Below, piece by piece: positions 11,070 through 23,389 of a stretch of DNA of 64,000 bases (positions within the stretch are counted from its first letter, which is position 1; each line of letters opens with the position of its first letter). Position numbers and translations under genes: made by a program. The stretch lies in contig RCSZ01000002.1 of NCBI GenBank assembly GCA_014898425.1, forward strand, positions 1,612,001-1,676,000, written 5' to 3'. This DNA comes from Botryotinia globosa (lineage: Eukaryota > Ascomycota > Leotiomycetes > Helotiales > Sclerotiniaceae). Below the pieces are notes generated by a model. The model was not told the DNA's origin. It did no database searches and worked only from the letters and a program-made list of their open reading frames with translations.

Positions 11070-12626
11070 ATGAAGACCACATTCGTTGTCGTTGCTGGTT
11101 TGGCATCTGTCGCATATGCTCAGGTCACAGCTCTCATCACCCCAACCGCATCTGCCCCTGATGGATGTGCCACTAGCTATTCTGGAGCTTTTCAAATCTC
11201 TACTGTAAATGTCAGCAGTGTAGCTAAGCGTCAACAAAAGGTGAATATATTTCTTCTTCTTTCAATCTATGCTTAGATGTGATCTGGCTAACCCATCTAT
11301 AGCGTGCCGACTGTTCATCATCCCTTGCCGTCACACTCAACGATGGTATTCTCAAGGACCAGCAAGACCGAACCGGATACATTGCGTCAAACACTCAGTT
11401 CCAATTCGATGGCCCACCACAGACTGGAGCTATCTATACCGGTGGCTGGTCTGTTTGTTCAAACGGCTCTCTCACTCTTGGAGGTTCCGCTGTTTTCTAC
11501 CAGTACGTAAACAGTTCACAAGTCTTAGAATTGTTTCATCCCTGGGTTTATGCCCGGTTCTCAAGCCTCATTTCCCTACTTCCTTAGAGAAAAATCCTTC
11601 TTTCCTAGCATGTAGCCTTCATCCCTCAATTTTCTTTCAAACATTCCTCCGATAGGCAATACTGACTGTCCAATTCTCAACAGATGCCTCTCAGGTACAT
11701 TCAACAATTTGTACACGGAATCGCAGGGTGAACAATGCTCCCAAATTTTGATCCAAACATCTGCATGCAGCTCAGCTGCTGGATCTGACGTCGGCGGACA
11801 ATCGACTGATGGCCAAGCAACTGCCACTGCCACCGCTTCTCTATCATCTGCAGCGGTTTCTCAAATTTCAGATGGGCAACCACAAGGTGCAACTTCGGTC
11901 GCTACAATTTCTCAAATTGGTGACGGACAAGTTCAAGCCCCTACATCTGCTGGTGGTGTCCCAATCACTCAGATCAGCGATGGCCAGGTTCAAGGTGCTA
12001 CCTCCGTTGCAACATCTCCAACCGGTGCTCCTGTCAGTCAGATTCCCGATGGTCAAATCCAGGCTCCCACTAGTGCTGCAGCTCCTTCGGCCATCGTTTC
12101 CCAGATTCCCGATGGTCAGATTCAAGCTCCTACTAGTGCTGAAGTTCCTTCCGCCGTCGTGTCCCAGATTCCAGATGGTCAGATCCAGGCTCCCACTAGC
12201 GCTGCCGCTCCTTCTGCCGTCATCTCTCAGATTCCAGATGGTCAAATCCAAGCTCCTACTAGTGCTGAAGTTCCTTTCGCCGTTGTGTCCCAGATCCCCG
12301 ATGGTCAGATTCAAGCTCCTACTAGTGCTGAAGTTCCTTCGGCCGTCATCTCTCAGATTCCAGATGGTCAAATCCAGGCCCCCACCAGCGCTGCCACACT
12401 CGAAACGAGCACTTCTCTTGCCGGTGCAGTCGTCTCTCAAATCAGTGATGGCCAAATTCAGGCTCCCACTGCCACCTCAACGGATGATACCTATTCCAGC
12501 ACAACATCCGCACCCGCTGATTTTACTGGCGCTGCCAACGCTTACCAGGTCAGTGGCTCTTTGGCTGCGGCTGTCATTTGTCTCTTTTGCTGCTATTTTG
12601 TAGAGATCCTCTGGCACATCATATGA
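11070..12626 (+). CDS. PIR-type cell-wall protein with ten QI.DGQ repeats, 437 aa, 3 exons
   Basis: Exons 11070-11240, 11303-11502, 11684-12626 (1314 nt, in frame). Signal peptide [17 protein letters not shown], then a possible Kex2 site (AKR). A cysteine domain follows, with [48 protein letters not shown] and [13 protein letters not shown], which matches the four-cysteine domain of yeast Pir proteins. Downstream are ten copies of (S/T)QI(S/G/P)DGQ(I/V/P)Q, mostly spaced 21 residues. In Pir proteins the Gln of DGQ forms the alkali-labile ester link to beta-1,3-glucan. The order (cysteine domain first, repeats after) is the reverse of S. cerevisiae Pir proteins. The C-terminus is hydrophobic ([12 protein letters not shown]) and could be a GPI-attachment tail or a membrane segment. 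Intron 2 is 181 nt. Confidence 0.9.
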
Positions 12627-13638
12627 CGAGACAATTTCTATTCTTGATAATACATTTTATGGTCACGACGGATTTAATAAGGGATTTTTACTGGAGATAT
12701 GGGAATGGAAATAAAACGCCCCTCACTGCATTTTTGGGTCGACAGATCCCATTGCATACGACAGACATGAACGGGCACAGGACGCGGCAATAGGGGCATG
12801 TTTATCACATCACAAAGTATCAATTTACGAAACGAAATAATGGGTACAACTAATGATTGAAAGGATTCGATATTGAAAATATTTGATTATAAAACGGTTT
12901 AAGGAATGGATAATTAATAACACAAACGTCTTACCTCATTCTTTGGGTCCTTGGTGAATGATCTGATGTGCTTCTCCGATCTACTATATCTCTATGTGAC
13001 TTCGTCTTCGACTAGCAATAGACTTATCAAACACCAAAATATGTACAACACTCATTCAAGTCACCACCAACCCAATACTCAACCCCATTCATCTACTGCC
13101 AAGGCCCGCAACTATCAATTAGCCTATCCAACTAGTCAGCCCGTTTTACACGCGTCTCAACTGATGTCTTGATTAATTGCGACTAAGCAACCAACTAGCC
13201 TACTAACAACCCCGCGCTAGCTTCCCGCCAAATATGCACCCCGCTGCCAAGACTTCTGCCTCGAGATTCGTTTTGCGCCAAACATACAGCATATCTAGCC
13301 GAGTCGACACTAGAGCTAGAGCTAGGAGTGGGAATAGGAAAAGTCTGGGAATAAAGTTGCTGGGAATGATATCCTGTCCAGCCTTTTGATGTTTTCATAT
13401 CTCCAATTTTTGAGATAATAGTCTCGGGGTAGGAAAATATAAAAGTGGAGGGTTTTGCAAGGCCGGGATTCCAAGGGCTCAATGCAATTAACTATGCCAA
13501 TATGTATGTGCCATGGTGTTGGCAAGAATCCCCTTGTTTATTGTTTCCCTGGATAAGGTTACAAAAGTTTCGGCACGGTAACATGACACTAGTTGTTTTC
13601 GTTGCCGAAACCATTATCTAGTTTGCTTGTCCTAAATA
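12627..13638. other. Intergenic, no gene seen
   Basis: This holds the 3' UTR of the PIR gene and unassigned sequence. A 95-codon minus-strand frame at 13195-13482 is serine-rich but has no recognisable family or intron-linked partner. Confidence 0.4.
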
Positions 13639-16141
13639 CCGGTAATAATCGGCTCTTATAAGCGGCCTCCTAGTTCCTAGTCGGAGAAAGCGATTGTCCC
13701 CAAAAAGCGGTTATCCCCGAAAAACTTCGAAAATATAGTATATATACTTTTTAGAAATTAATTTATTAATCAAATTCTAATCGAATATTATTATTAATAT
13801 TCTTTAAAAATCACAATAAATAGGATATATATTTTTTTAATAATGTTTTATTCAAAAGAATATAGATTGATTTTATTATTATTATTATTGTTGAAATAAA
13901 TAAATTCATTATTTCCATTTCCTTTTTTTTAAAAATCCTTTATAAATATAAAAAGAATATAATTTTATTATAATTTTAATTCTATATCACTTTTAATATC
14001 AATTATAAATACAATCTTATCACTTTTATTATTATTATTATTATTATTAGTATTCCCATTCATTCTAAAAGCTCTTTTTTTCTTCAAATTCTTTAAATCT
14101 TTTATTCGTTTTTTCTTCTTTTCTAATTTTATCTATATAATATTCATATATTTCTATTCGATTTTTAAATTTATTATTAAAATAACCAGATAATGAGGTA
14201 TTGGGATATTCTGTTTTTGATAATCTTTTAACTCCTTTATTCTCAATTGTTTTTTTTTCTAGCCTTTTTATTCCTTTCTAATACTTTATTACATTCAATT
14301 CTCTATATAATTAAAAATATAGTATACTCTTTTCTATTAATAATATTATCTAATTTATTATCTTATTTCTTTTAAAATCTATTTATATCTTCAATAATTA
14401 ATTCCTTTGAGGTATTTGTAATAAGGATTACAAAATATTATTTAAATATCAAATTAGTTTCAAAGTTTTGTTATCTTTTTTTGTAATAAAAGGTTATCTT
14501 TATTTCAATTATTATAATATCGATTTATACGTTTTATATATTACTAACAAAAGTTTCGAATTCATTTATTCGAATAGAATTATTTTATAATAAATTAGTT
14601 TTCTGAATCTTTCAATACCAATAATCTAAATCTAAAGCCACTTCTATTAGCCGAACTGATATAATATGAAAAAGGAATTTAGATTTATTTTCAATAATTA
14701 ATAAAGATCTATAAAGATAATTGAATTTTCTAATATTAATAATATAGAGTTCTGATTTAATAGGATATAATCCAGAGTTTTTTTATACTGATTTTATATT
14801 GTCTGGGGTAAATGTTTTATAATAAATATTTATTAGATTTTGTAAGAAATATATTATATTATATTCAATAATAAACTCTATTAATACTTTCTAAATAATT
14901 AGTTAATAATAGTGTTTATAGATTCTAAATATATTTATATCAAAAGGTTATATACAATATATAAGATATAAAAAAAGGTAGAATGATTGAATATAGTTTT
15001 TGTTTGCTAATCTTATGAATTTTGATTGAAAATATGAATTATAATTATTTATAAAAAGGATTTTCTATTCTGCTATAAAACTGGAATTGAAGTTCTTAAT
15101 ATAATACTTTAAGAAGATAATAGCTATCTTATTCATAATAAAATTTAATACAAATAGAATAGTTTGTATATCTTTTGATTAAAACATTTGAAATCAATTC
15201 TATATTAAATCTTTCCCTTTTATTATAATCAAAGGAAGTAAAGAAAGACTATTAATAATATCGATAACTTCGAATATAATAATAAAATATTGATCTTCAG
15301 AATTAATAAAATAAAACTATTTAATTAGTATTTATTTATATAAATATATATTCAAAATATATTCACTTCAAGGATATCATTTGAAACTAGTATTTTCTAT
15401 TTATATATATATTTAACTTTGAATTCTATTTTATCGAAATTTATAATCTATATTTTCTTTATAATATTAAATAATTTAAAGTATTCTTGATAGCTTTTAA
15501 ATTATTCTAAAATATCTTTTTCTTTTTATATTTGAATATATTGTTTTATAAAAGGATTTGTAATAATAATATATAACTTCATCTTTTTCTAATAGCCTTT
15601 AAATCATTGTTTTATAGAATCTATTGCCTTTAGATTCTCAATATATTTAAGATATATAATTATATTAAAAACGAATTCATAAGTAAAGATAATATTATAT
15701 TTCAATAAATTATAAATCAGAGTTTTGATACATATTTCTTGCACTTTAATTAATACTTTATTTTGATTTTTATTAATAAAAAAAGGAATTCCTTTAATTA
15801 ATCTATTGCATTTACATTATATAGCTTTTTTGAATTGTTTATAATAATTATAAAGCTTTCAAATTTATACAATAATATAAATAGATTCTTATAAATAATC
15901 CAAATAATATTAAATAGCTTTATTATATCTAGTTTTAATATTATCTGATATAAAAGGTATAATAAAAAAGTAATAAGAATTAATATTTCATCAATAGTAA
16001 TACAAATTATAAAGGTTGTAATTGATATAATTCAATTATTATAATATTTTCGAAGTTTTTCAGGAACAACCGCTTTCCGGGGACAACCGCTTTCCCCGAC
16101 TAGGAACTAGGAGGCCGCTTATAAGAGCCGACTATTACCGG
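13639..16141. mobile_element. Decayed 2.5-kb DNA transposon with ~98-bp terminal inverted repeats
   Basis: The left end (13639-13736) and the reverse complement of the right end (16044-16141) align over about 98 bases, starting CCGGTAATA and including CTCTTATAAGCGGCCTCC. The roughly eight differences are all transitions. Each end carries the sub-motif AAAGCGGTTGTCCCC or a mutated form of it twice. The 2.3-kb interior is almost pure A/T with stops in all frames, as expected for a RIP-mutated transposase gene. A TA lies inside the shared CCGGTA end and TA precedes the left CCGG, so the exact target duplication is unclear. Confidence 0.75.
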
Positions 16142-17958
16142 ATTTTGACTATGTTTTCTGGGCGGACCTCATCTTCTCCTGCGGCTTCGTGATGTATAGA
16201 CGATATGTGAAATGAGCTCATGGTGCAAGTATTATTTGAATATGTATACATCACTACACTATTATCAACTTCCGTCTCGTACCAGACATCGTCTTCATGA
16301 AAAACTTACGCTAAGACTGGATTCTCGAAATATGGGAACTCTGTCGATGGAAAATTTGTAAACTCGACTCTAGCAGGTTTATATAATGAATTCGAAACTT
16401 CCACTTGAAATCCTCTGCGGAATGGAGAGGGGAAGAAGTCTGATGAGATTCGGCCCACATCATGTTTCTTTCAAGCACGCCCGAAAACAACCATCAGGGA
16501 ATTTGATACCGTGGGGGTACAAAAATCTGATTTGAAGTCATATTATGCAGAGGCCGTTACTGGAATCGATGTTAATAAGAACCTTGATGGTGAGGGTGTT
16601 GAAGTATTGTAGTCGAAATATGGAGACGTAGAATACTCTTGAGATTGTGTTTCCTGATGACTCTGAAACACAACTACATCGAAACTATGAGAGATAACGG
16701 TATGAATTTACCGAAGCATAGAATGGGATCCCTCTTTCTTCATTGTTTTCGGCACTCGGATGGGAGCTGAAGCTGATTGTTTCCAAAAGGTAGCGCCGGC
16801 TCTGGATGAATAACCATATAGATAAGTTTATTAGGACACGGATCTGATGCTCGAGCACTTGACACTATCACTTCATATTCTCAAAGAATCGACCATGAAA
16901 TCTGGAGTTGGATTTTGATTTATCACCTCTTTCCATTATCTGATTTATAATCGAGAAATTAGGAGGTTTGAGTTTCCAGATATATTCTGTACAACGCAAG
17001 TTGAGGGAGCAGTCGAAAACATTATTGTTATCCCAACTCATATCAATATTCCGATTCATGTAATTGTCTCAATTCATATTTTTGTCCTAATTTATATTTT
17101 ATTCCAATCAGTATCATTATCTTAACTTATATCATGCAATCAGTTTCATACTTTCATATTACCATATAACTCACCATAAACCATGTGTATGGTTTAGGCT
17201 AGTGCAAAAAAACATCTCAATTTTCCATAAAATCCTCAGCACGGTGATTTTATAGTTAGACCCTCATAATCTTCCACCGACTTAACTTCTTGCTGTTTCG
17301 GTGTTGTTCTGCTTCATTTCATACTTTTACAGAATTTGATCTTGACCCAGTGCATGAGCCTTTGCGGCCCCACTTGCCCCGCTCCAATCTGCAAATTTTA
17401 CTCTTTTTTTTCTTTTTTTTCGAAAGGCAATTGAGTATCAAAACGATATGCGAAACTTCAATAACTGAAAATAATATGTTTATTAAACCGATGAATACAT
17501 CTTTGTTATGAGTTTTGATGTGTTGATAGGATAGATAAAGGAGGTAAGTATTAGCCGAGGAGATCAAACATATATCACACACTCTCTTTTCTCCTATCAA
17601 GAGCATCTTGTGTCTTTCGTGGTCATTTTGAGATAATCTCAAAGCTGACAGATCTTTCTATAAGATTTATATAAAGACAAGTATCAGTATAGGAAATGAT
17701 CATGGATTTGCTCCTCTTACCCCTCTAGTAATATGTAGTCGCTTTTAAACGTCATGTGACTCATGTCTTAGATGCTCGTACTTCAGATGAGGTCAAATCT
17801 TTCGAAAAGATTAGCTAAACTAACAGGGTTCTGTACCACTATTTGAATAAAAGAAAACGCTAAACGTCGCCTAATGCAAAAATCCCTTCGTAATCCCACG
17901 CGTAATCCCCTGCTTTAGCCCCATATATCACATCCACACGCAAAAAGCAAAAGAAATT
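16142..17958. other. Intergenic, no gene seen
   Basis: 1.8 kb without a supported gene. It includes a short polypyrimidine run near 17400-17420. The sequence just 5' of 17959 on the plus strand is the T-rich terminator (read on the minus strand) of the tRNA. Confidence 0.4.
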
Positions 17959-18057
17959 TGACCTACGCAGGGATCGAACCTGCAATCTCTTGATGTCGAA
18001 TTGAAGGACTGAATCCTTTAATCGTAGTCAAGCGCCTTGCCATTGGGCCAGCAGGCC
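17959..18057 (-). tRNA. tRNA-Arg(ACG) with 27-nt intron
   Basis: Minus-strand cloverleaf: acceptor GGCCTGC pairs with GTAGGTC, D-arm GCCCAATGGCAAGGC, anticodon stem CTTGA/TCAAG with loop C-T-ACG-A, and T-arm GCAGG TTCGATC CCTGC. The 27-nt intron (17995-18021) follows the base 3' of the anticodon, the eukaryotic position. The mature sequence (72 nt without CCA) is identical to the tRNA at 42194-42274. T-runs follow the gene. It should decode CGU/CGC/CGA after A34-to-I editing. Confidence 0.95.
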
Positions 18058-19744
18058 GCGTTATTTGATGGAGGATGCAACAAGGTTCTGTGAATATATA
18101 CCCAAAAGTTGGAGAAACCCCAATTGTTCAGTTATTGATTAAATCTACACAGTAGGAAATGGTTTCTTATAACAGCACGTTCTATCTTTTAATTCATTTT
18201 CGTATGAAATGATGATATAAAGGTGGACCATGATTGATATATGTATTCAATTCTGCGAGAGCAAATTTGAAAACCTGGCGAAATTCAAACTGGTAGACTT
18301 CCCAACGGATTCCATCCTACCTGCTTCTAGCACTTTTCTTTAAAAAAAAAACATTGGGATTGAGAAGCTATCACCACAATGAACGTCTACCATCTTCAGT
18401 CATCAATAGAATGTATTGATAGACTAACTACCAACCTTCAATAATCCCGATTCGGCCTATTCTGGCTTGTACTTTACTTAGGTATTTTTACGTACCTCAG
18501 CATCAAGTCGATGCACATATTCAGAAAGTCAAGATCCGTGGAGTATAAGGGGGACTAAGCAAGCAGAATCTTATACGCAGTTGGTTCTATTTATTCTCTG
18601 TCTTCGTATCACAATAAAGTGAGTCTCCACTATATCCTAGCATCAAACTCACGTTCTCTTGCGAATATAGCTTATTGAGGCGCATGTCGCTTGGTAATTT
18701 GTCCAAAACTTAAAGTTAGGAGCACAAAATCAAACAGCAAAGATCGTGAGCAGTGCTCACCATGAATTTAGTAATTCGTCTGTGTTTCTATAGATATCCA
18801 AAGAGGTAGAGATAAGTGTAGCGGTCGCGATGTTCAAGCTCTATTGCGCGTGATTCTTCTTCCGTGCTGCCATCGAAACTTGTTTATTCCTCTGGTGAGA
18901 TCCTGACGTCCAAAAAGTATTTGACACTGTGTGGATTTACTGCCTTGAAGGTTATAGAGCACTCTGCCCGAAAAGAAGGGATAACCCGGTTCAATTACTT
19001 CACAAGAAGTCATTTAGGACTCGGCGGCTGTGTGTCTTTTTGCTTCGGTTGCGGATAATCTTCGAGACTATTCTGAACCGTGTAAACCATCTTGATTGAT
19101 CATGCGTAGCATGACAAAAGACTTATATTATCACCATCGACTGGCACAAGGCGTTTACAGCAAAGTGTCGAGGCCCTTTATCTTAGGGCTAGTTCCATCA
19201 AATTAACAGTACCACGGGGAGATGGCATATACAAATTCTCCCTCCCTCTTTCAAGAAAATTCTATCTCCTGACATCAATCAATACCCATTGACAAAGCTC
19301 AAAGCTCAAAGCTCTAAATCTGGGGTTTATGACTACAGGCACAAAAGTTGCTACTGTTTGAAGTTTTTTCAACCCCAAAGTACGGCTATCTATGTGCCAG
19401 TTCCAGATCAATTGATTCTGAGTCCAACCTTCCATCGTACTATCTGGCACGGACTTACATATAATTATGCAGTATGAAAATCATAAGAAACGTATCTTTA
19501 GGGTCCTCTTTGATCCAAAACAAAAGCCGTATCTTGCTTCCTTTCACTTGACTATATATGGATTACCCGATTCCAGAGATTCCCAGAGCACAAGCAAGTC
19601 ATTGTACAAGCAGCAAACCTACACGGTAAATCAACCAAAGACTCGAACATACTCGCCCACAATAGAACATTAGCCTCGTCTGTGATCAGAGACTACTCGG
19701 GGTACGCGATCACCAATATCCAAGACACATCCTACTTTCACAAC
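18058..19744. other. Intergenic, no gene seen
   Basis: Mixed composition, no supported gene. The frame of the next CDS is open back to 19682 but without an upstream ATG. Confidence 0.4.
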
Positions 19745-20821
19745 ATGTCGAACTTCTACGTCCGGCCTCCTCATTATCAGAGACATCATCAGTCCATGTT
19801 GTTGAATCTTTGCTGCATACATGCGTCCTTTGAGACGGATAATTTCGATCGCGAGTACCAAAAAGAACTTGCTTCGGTCATATCTCAATATCCCTTGAGT
19901 GATTTGGACTTTTGTTACTACTGGACTGAGAAGGTCTTGTGGGATAGATTTCAATTATCTAGCGCATATGGCGAGTTTCCTGGTAAATATGGCGGTCCTG
20001 AGTACATTGTTCAACAACAAGTTGGACAATTACCTCCCACTCCAGAATCTGCTGAGCCAGCACCTGCGATAACTGCAGATTTCTTTGATAGCATCTTGGA
20101 GACTTTAGGGACCCCAAGCCGCTCTGAGAAACCTGTCCAGTTAACCAAAAGTCAGGCTCCAGAGATATCTAAAGCTGCCGGCGAAACACCTGTCTCTGGA
20201 GCTGGTCAACAACGTGTGGATCTCATGGCAATCCCATTTCAAAAACTAGCTCAAAATCATTTTGAGGGATATCTCAAGCCTCCAAATACATCAGCCTCGG
20301 CACCAATACAAGCACCCCGAGATTACCCCAAAGACTTTGTCTATCCCGAAAGTCCATACACTTCAGTACAAGACTCTCAAGGCTTCGTCAATGCCTCAGT
20401 CATTCCCGGAGGCCTAGGCACTTCGCAGACTCCAAATGAATTTTCGGTGTCAACCACCAGACCCGAGCCTCCGGCTTTAACCCCTTCATCGCTCTTAGCT
20501 GCTCGACTTGCTTCAACTGGTTTCCCTAATCCCATTGCAACATCTAATGCCACACCTGTCGCATCATCCTCTTCATTGACACCTCTTCCTCCTCTCCTAC
20601 TCCCAGATTCAATCGTCAAAGACCCTGATACTGGTGAACTAATCACAATAAAGATGTTTGAGCGTCGATGTCTCGGCCGTGGTGCTGAGATTGCCATCAG
20701 ACAGGCGCAAGCTGCCGTCAAGGCGACAACAAATCGTATGACCAAGCCTATAGCCCGTTTGTTGTTGGAGGATTCGCTTACTACTGCATTGGCCAATATA
20801 ATCCAAGAACATACACAGTAG
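19745..20821 (+). CDS. Unknown protein, 358 aa, largely disordered
   Basis: Single open frame from ATG 19745 to TAG 20819-20821. The frame is open 63 bases further upstream but without an ATG, so 19745 is the first possible start. The N-terminal ~90 residues look folded (aromatic-rich, with YPLSDLDFCYYWTEKVLWDRF). The middle is Pro/Ser/Thr-rich and low in hydrophobics. The last ~70 residues look helical (KMFERRCLGRGAEIAIRQAQ). I recognise no family. Good codon-level openness over 1 kb supports a real gene, possibly lineage-specific. Confidence 0.6.
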   Translation: MSNFYVRPPHYQRHHQSMLLNLCCIHASFETDNFDREYQKELASVISQYPLSDLDFCYYWTEKVLWDRFQLSSAYGEFPGKYGGPEYIVQQQVGQLPPTPESAEPAPAITADFFDSILETLGTPSRSEKPVQLTKSQAPEISKAAGETPVSGAGQQRVDLMAIPFQKLAQNHFEGYLKPPNTSASAPIQAPRDYPKDFVYPESPYTSVQDSQGFVNASVIPGGLGTSQTPNEFSVSTTRPEPPALTPSSLLAARLASTGFPNPIATSNATPVASSSSLTPLPPLLLPDSIVKDPDTGELITIKMFERRCLGRGAEIAIRQAQAAVKATTNRMTKPIARLLLEDSLTTALANIIQEHTQ

Positions 20822-22777
20822 TAAGTGCGATGTTTGGGTCTACGGTAATCACAATTTGCAAGTTCATTGCTGTTGCTCATACAGGTAGAGTTTTCTTGAC
20901 AACTCACTCAATTATCAAATCAGTTCTGTTTACTTTGATCCCTCTGACGGTGTGATTTAAGATGTGCATGATACGGTAGAAAGTAACATAAGATAAGAAC
21001 TTCCTTGTGAACAGAGCAATCACTCCACCGAGGTCTTTAAAGTTTGTAGCAAATCTAAATATAACTCCATAGCTTCAGTCTATTAAACATGTCGCTACGT
21101 ATCTCACAAAAGGAGGTTCGGCAGGTACTAGCCATATGAATGGATGTCCTATCTACAATAGCCGCAAATCCAAAGATCTGGATATTTCTATCAGGTTGGA
21201 GCAGATCAGGAAATTCGGTCTGGAATCCAGGACAACTCAGAAGGTGAAGGGAGATCTAGTCTCCTAAATTGTAAATCTCATGTCAGAATACATTGTTCTG
21301 TCGTTTAAGCTGTAACGAATCGTAATCATGAATCTACTATTGGTGCTACTTACAGAACTTTCATTGTTAACCCATTATACTTGCTAAAAGGTCCTTTTTT
21401 AACCTGTGAATGATTTACGCTTTAGAATTATGAGGGCTAGAAATATAAAGAAACTAAATCTCGAGATCTTCTAGAATAGAGCGAATATTATTAGTGTTAT
21501 TTTACTAAGATATAGCGAGCTTATGCGGCTGGTCAATAGTACTAATAACGAAGTATAAAAACTCAAAATCGATAATCGAAAATATCAATAACTAAGAGGT
21601 GATATTTATAATAATTTTTTTATAAATGTTTCTAATTCTTCTAATTCTTTTCATTCTTTTCATTCTTTTCATTCTTTTCATTCTTTTCATTCTTTTCATT
21701 CTTTTCATTCTTTTCATTCTTTTCATTCTTTTCATTCTTTTCATTCTTTTCATTCTTTTCATTCTTTTCATTCTTTTCATTCTTTTCATTCTTTTCATTC
21801 TTTTCATTCTTCTAATTAATATTTTACTCAGATGTAATATACAAGAACTAAAAATTAAATTTTAGATTTTAGATTTTAGATTTTAATTTTAGTTTTTAAT
21901 TTTAGTTTTTAATTTTAGAACTTTCAATATACTTGATCATTAATCCTATTAATCAATCATAGCTCACATATAATGACTAAATGGAGAGTTTTATAATATA
22001 TATCTAGATGTAATGTTCGTATGTATAGAAAATACTTTATTAGACCATATATATATCTACTTCTCTCAATAGCGTTTCATAGATTTACCAGAGCTCTGCA
22101 ATCAAATCACATGGGCATACAAAGAGGACTCATCGATCTCATATCCCAACACCAATAAGCTCTTCTTCCTCAGCCCCCCTCTCAACAAATCTTACCCCGA
22201 TCCACGATCTTCTCATATAAGTGAGCCTCGATCGGCACACTCAACCTTGACATCTAATTGCAATTCACTACATAGTCACTTTCCCTTTCCAAATCTGATA
22301 CCAGAAACCCAAGGACAAAGAGTCACCACTCGAGTGCCACCTAATCCATTCAAATCTGTTGGTCCGCTTAACATTCTTATGGAAAAGTACTTTATTTCCG
22401 GCGCGGATTTAAATCTCGGAAATTAGGTTTGGAGCGAGCTGCGCTTTTTTTATGAGGTGAGAGATGAGATGAGAGTTGAATATGGTTACTTAGCGGTCTG
22501 GGTGTGATTCACAGGCCGTAAATCAGATCTTTTGCACGGCACAACCCGTTTCTCATTTCAACAAATTTGGAGAAAGAATATGGTGTTTTGTTTCACTGCT
22601 GCCTAACTTGATTGGAGATCTTTGAATTCCATTATTTAATTGTTAAGTTGCACGCGACTTTGACAGTTTCTCTGTGATTGCTTCTACACAAGTCAAAGGT
22701 GTCATCAACGATACGTCGATACCTCTATATCAAAAACTCCATCAAGGTCCAAACCATCTCCGTCAGCATTGCTCAAC
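20822..22777. other. Intergenic with AT-rich minisatellites
   Basis: Contains the 9-bp minisatellite at 21646-21807 and, right after it (about 21855-21920), imperfect 7-8-bp TTTTAGA/TTTTTAA repeats. The rest, up to 22777, is the likely promoter region of the next gene. Confidence 0.5.
21646..21807. repeat. 9-bp minisatellite, 18 copies of TTTCATTCT-type unit
   Basis: The unit CATTCTTTT repeats head to tail 18 times without change. Because it is 9 bp and stop-free it creates long accidental frames (Met-Lys-Arg repeats on the minus strand, Phe-Ile-Leu on the plus), which are not genes. Confidence 0.95.
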
Positions 22778-23389
22778 ATGCCGCACGCAACCATGCAAGA
22801 TCCACCAATTCCCTTGGAAACTGGACCAGAGAGTCTGATGCCACAATCACTCTTGTCTCTCCCATCCCTCAAGCAGTACATGGTCCACCGAGTGGTTCAT
22901 GAAGGAACAACCATCACCACCATGGAAGCCGCATTGGGTCACTACGCTAGTCATTACCACACCATGGCCAGAGTATGTGCTGGAGCAAGTGAAGGCACCA
23001 TTACTTTCATGGCAGATAAGTTGTTCTGGGTTTCTCACTGCATGTTAAACACTACCACTTTCTACTTTGAACAGTCTTCTGACTGAAATATAGGGCCCCA
23101 CGAGCAGTTTCCACGCCAATACTGTTTCTTGACTCCGCGTGATAGAGAGGTCATTCATAGGGCATATAGCCAGATTCCTGTCGAACACTTGAATGCTATG
23201 AATGACCAGTTATATCGTGCCCAACAGCAGAGATATCTTGAGTTCTATGTTCAGGAGGCTCAGGCGTGGAGCAAGAGCATTGAAGATAAGATTGCGCAGA
23301 TGGAACAGACAGGAGAGAAGATTGAGGACCATGAGGCAGATAATCACCAAGATGAAGGTTTACAGCAATTGGCGCAACTTGAGGTTTGA
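22778..23389 (+). CDS. Unknown protein A of a tandem orphan pair, 185 aa, 2 exons
   Basis: Exons 22778-23039 and 23094-23389 (558 nt, in frame). The first ATG in frame is 22778. The intron (23040-23093, 54 nt) has a GC donor (GCATGT), a CTGAC branch and TATAG acceptor. No GT donor gives the right phase, and the chosen joint mirrors the intron of the neighbouring paralog at 24012-24067. The joined text TFMADKLFWVSHWPHEQFPR parallels LYMADKCYWHQFWPDQEFPR in that paralog. The C-terminal half is Gln/Glu-rich and probably coiled-coil (YRAQQQRYLEFYVQEAQAW). No known family recognised. Shared exon structure and adjacency imply local duplication. Confidence 0.7.

Noticed and set aside
13195..13482. 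95-codon minus-strand serine-rich frame before the transposon
   Set aside because: Possible small gene, but no signal peptide, no cysteine pattern and no family; not enough support.
21592..21865. Long frames of Met-Lys-Arg or Phe-Ile-Leu repeats on both strands
   Set aside because: They are produced by a stop-free 9-bp minisatellite; no start context or flanking coding sequence.
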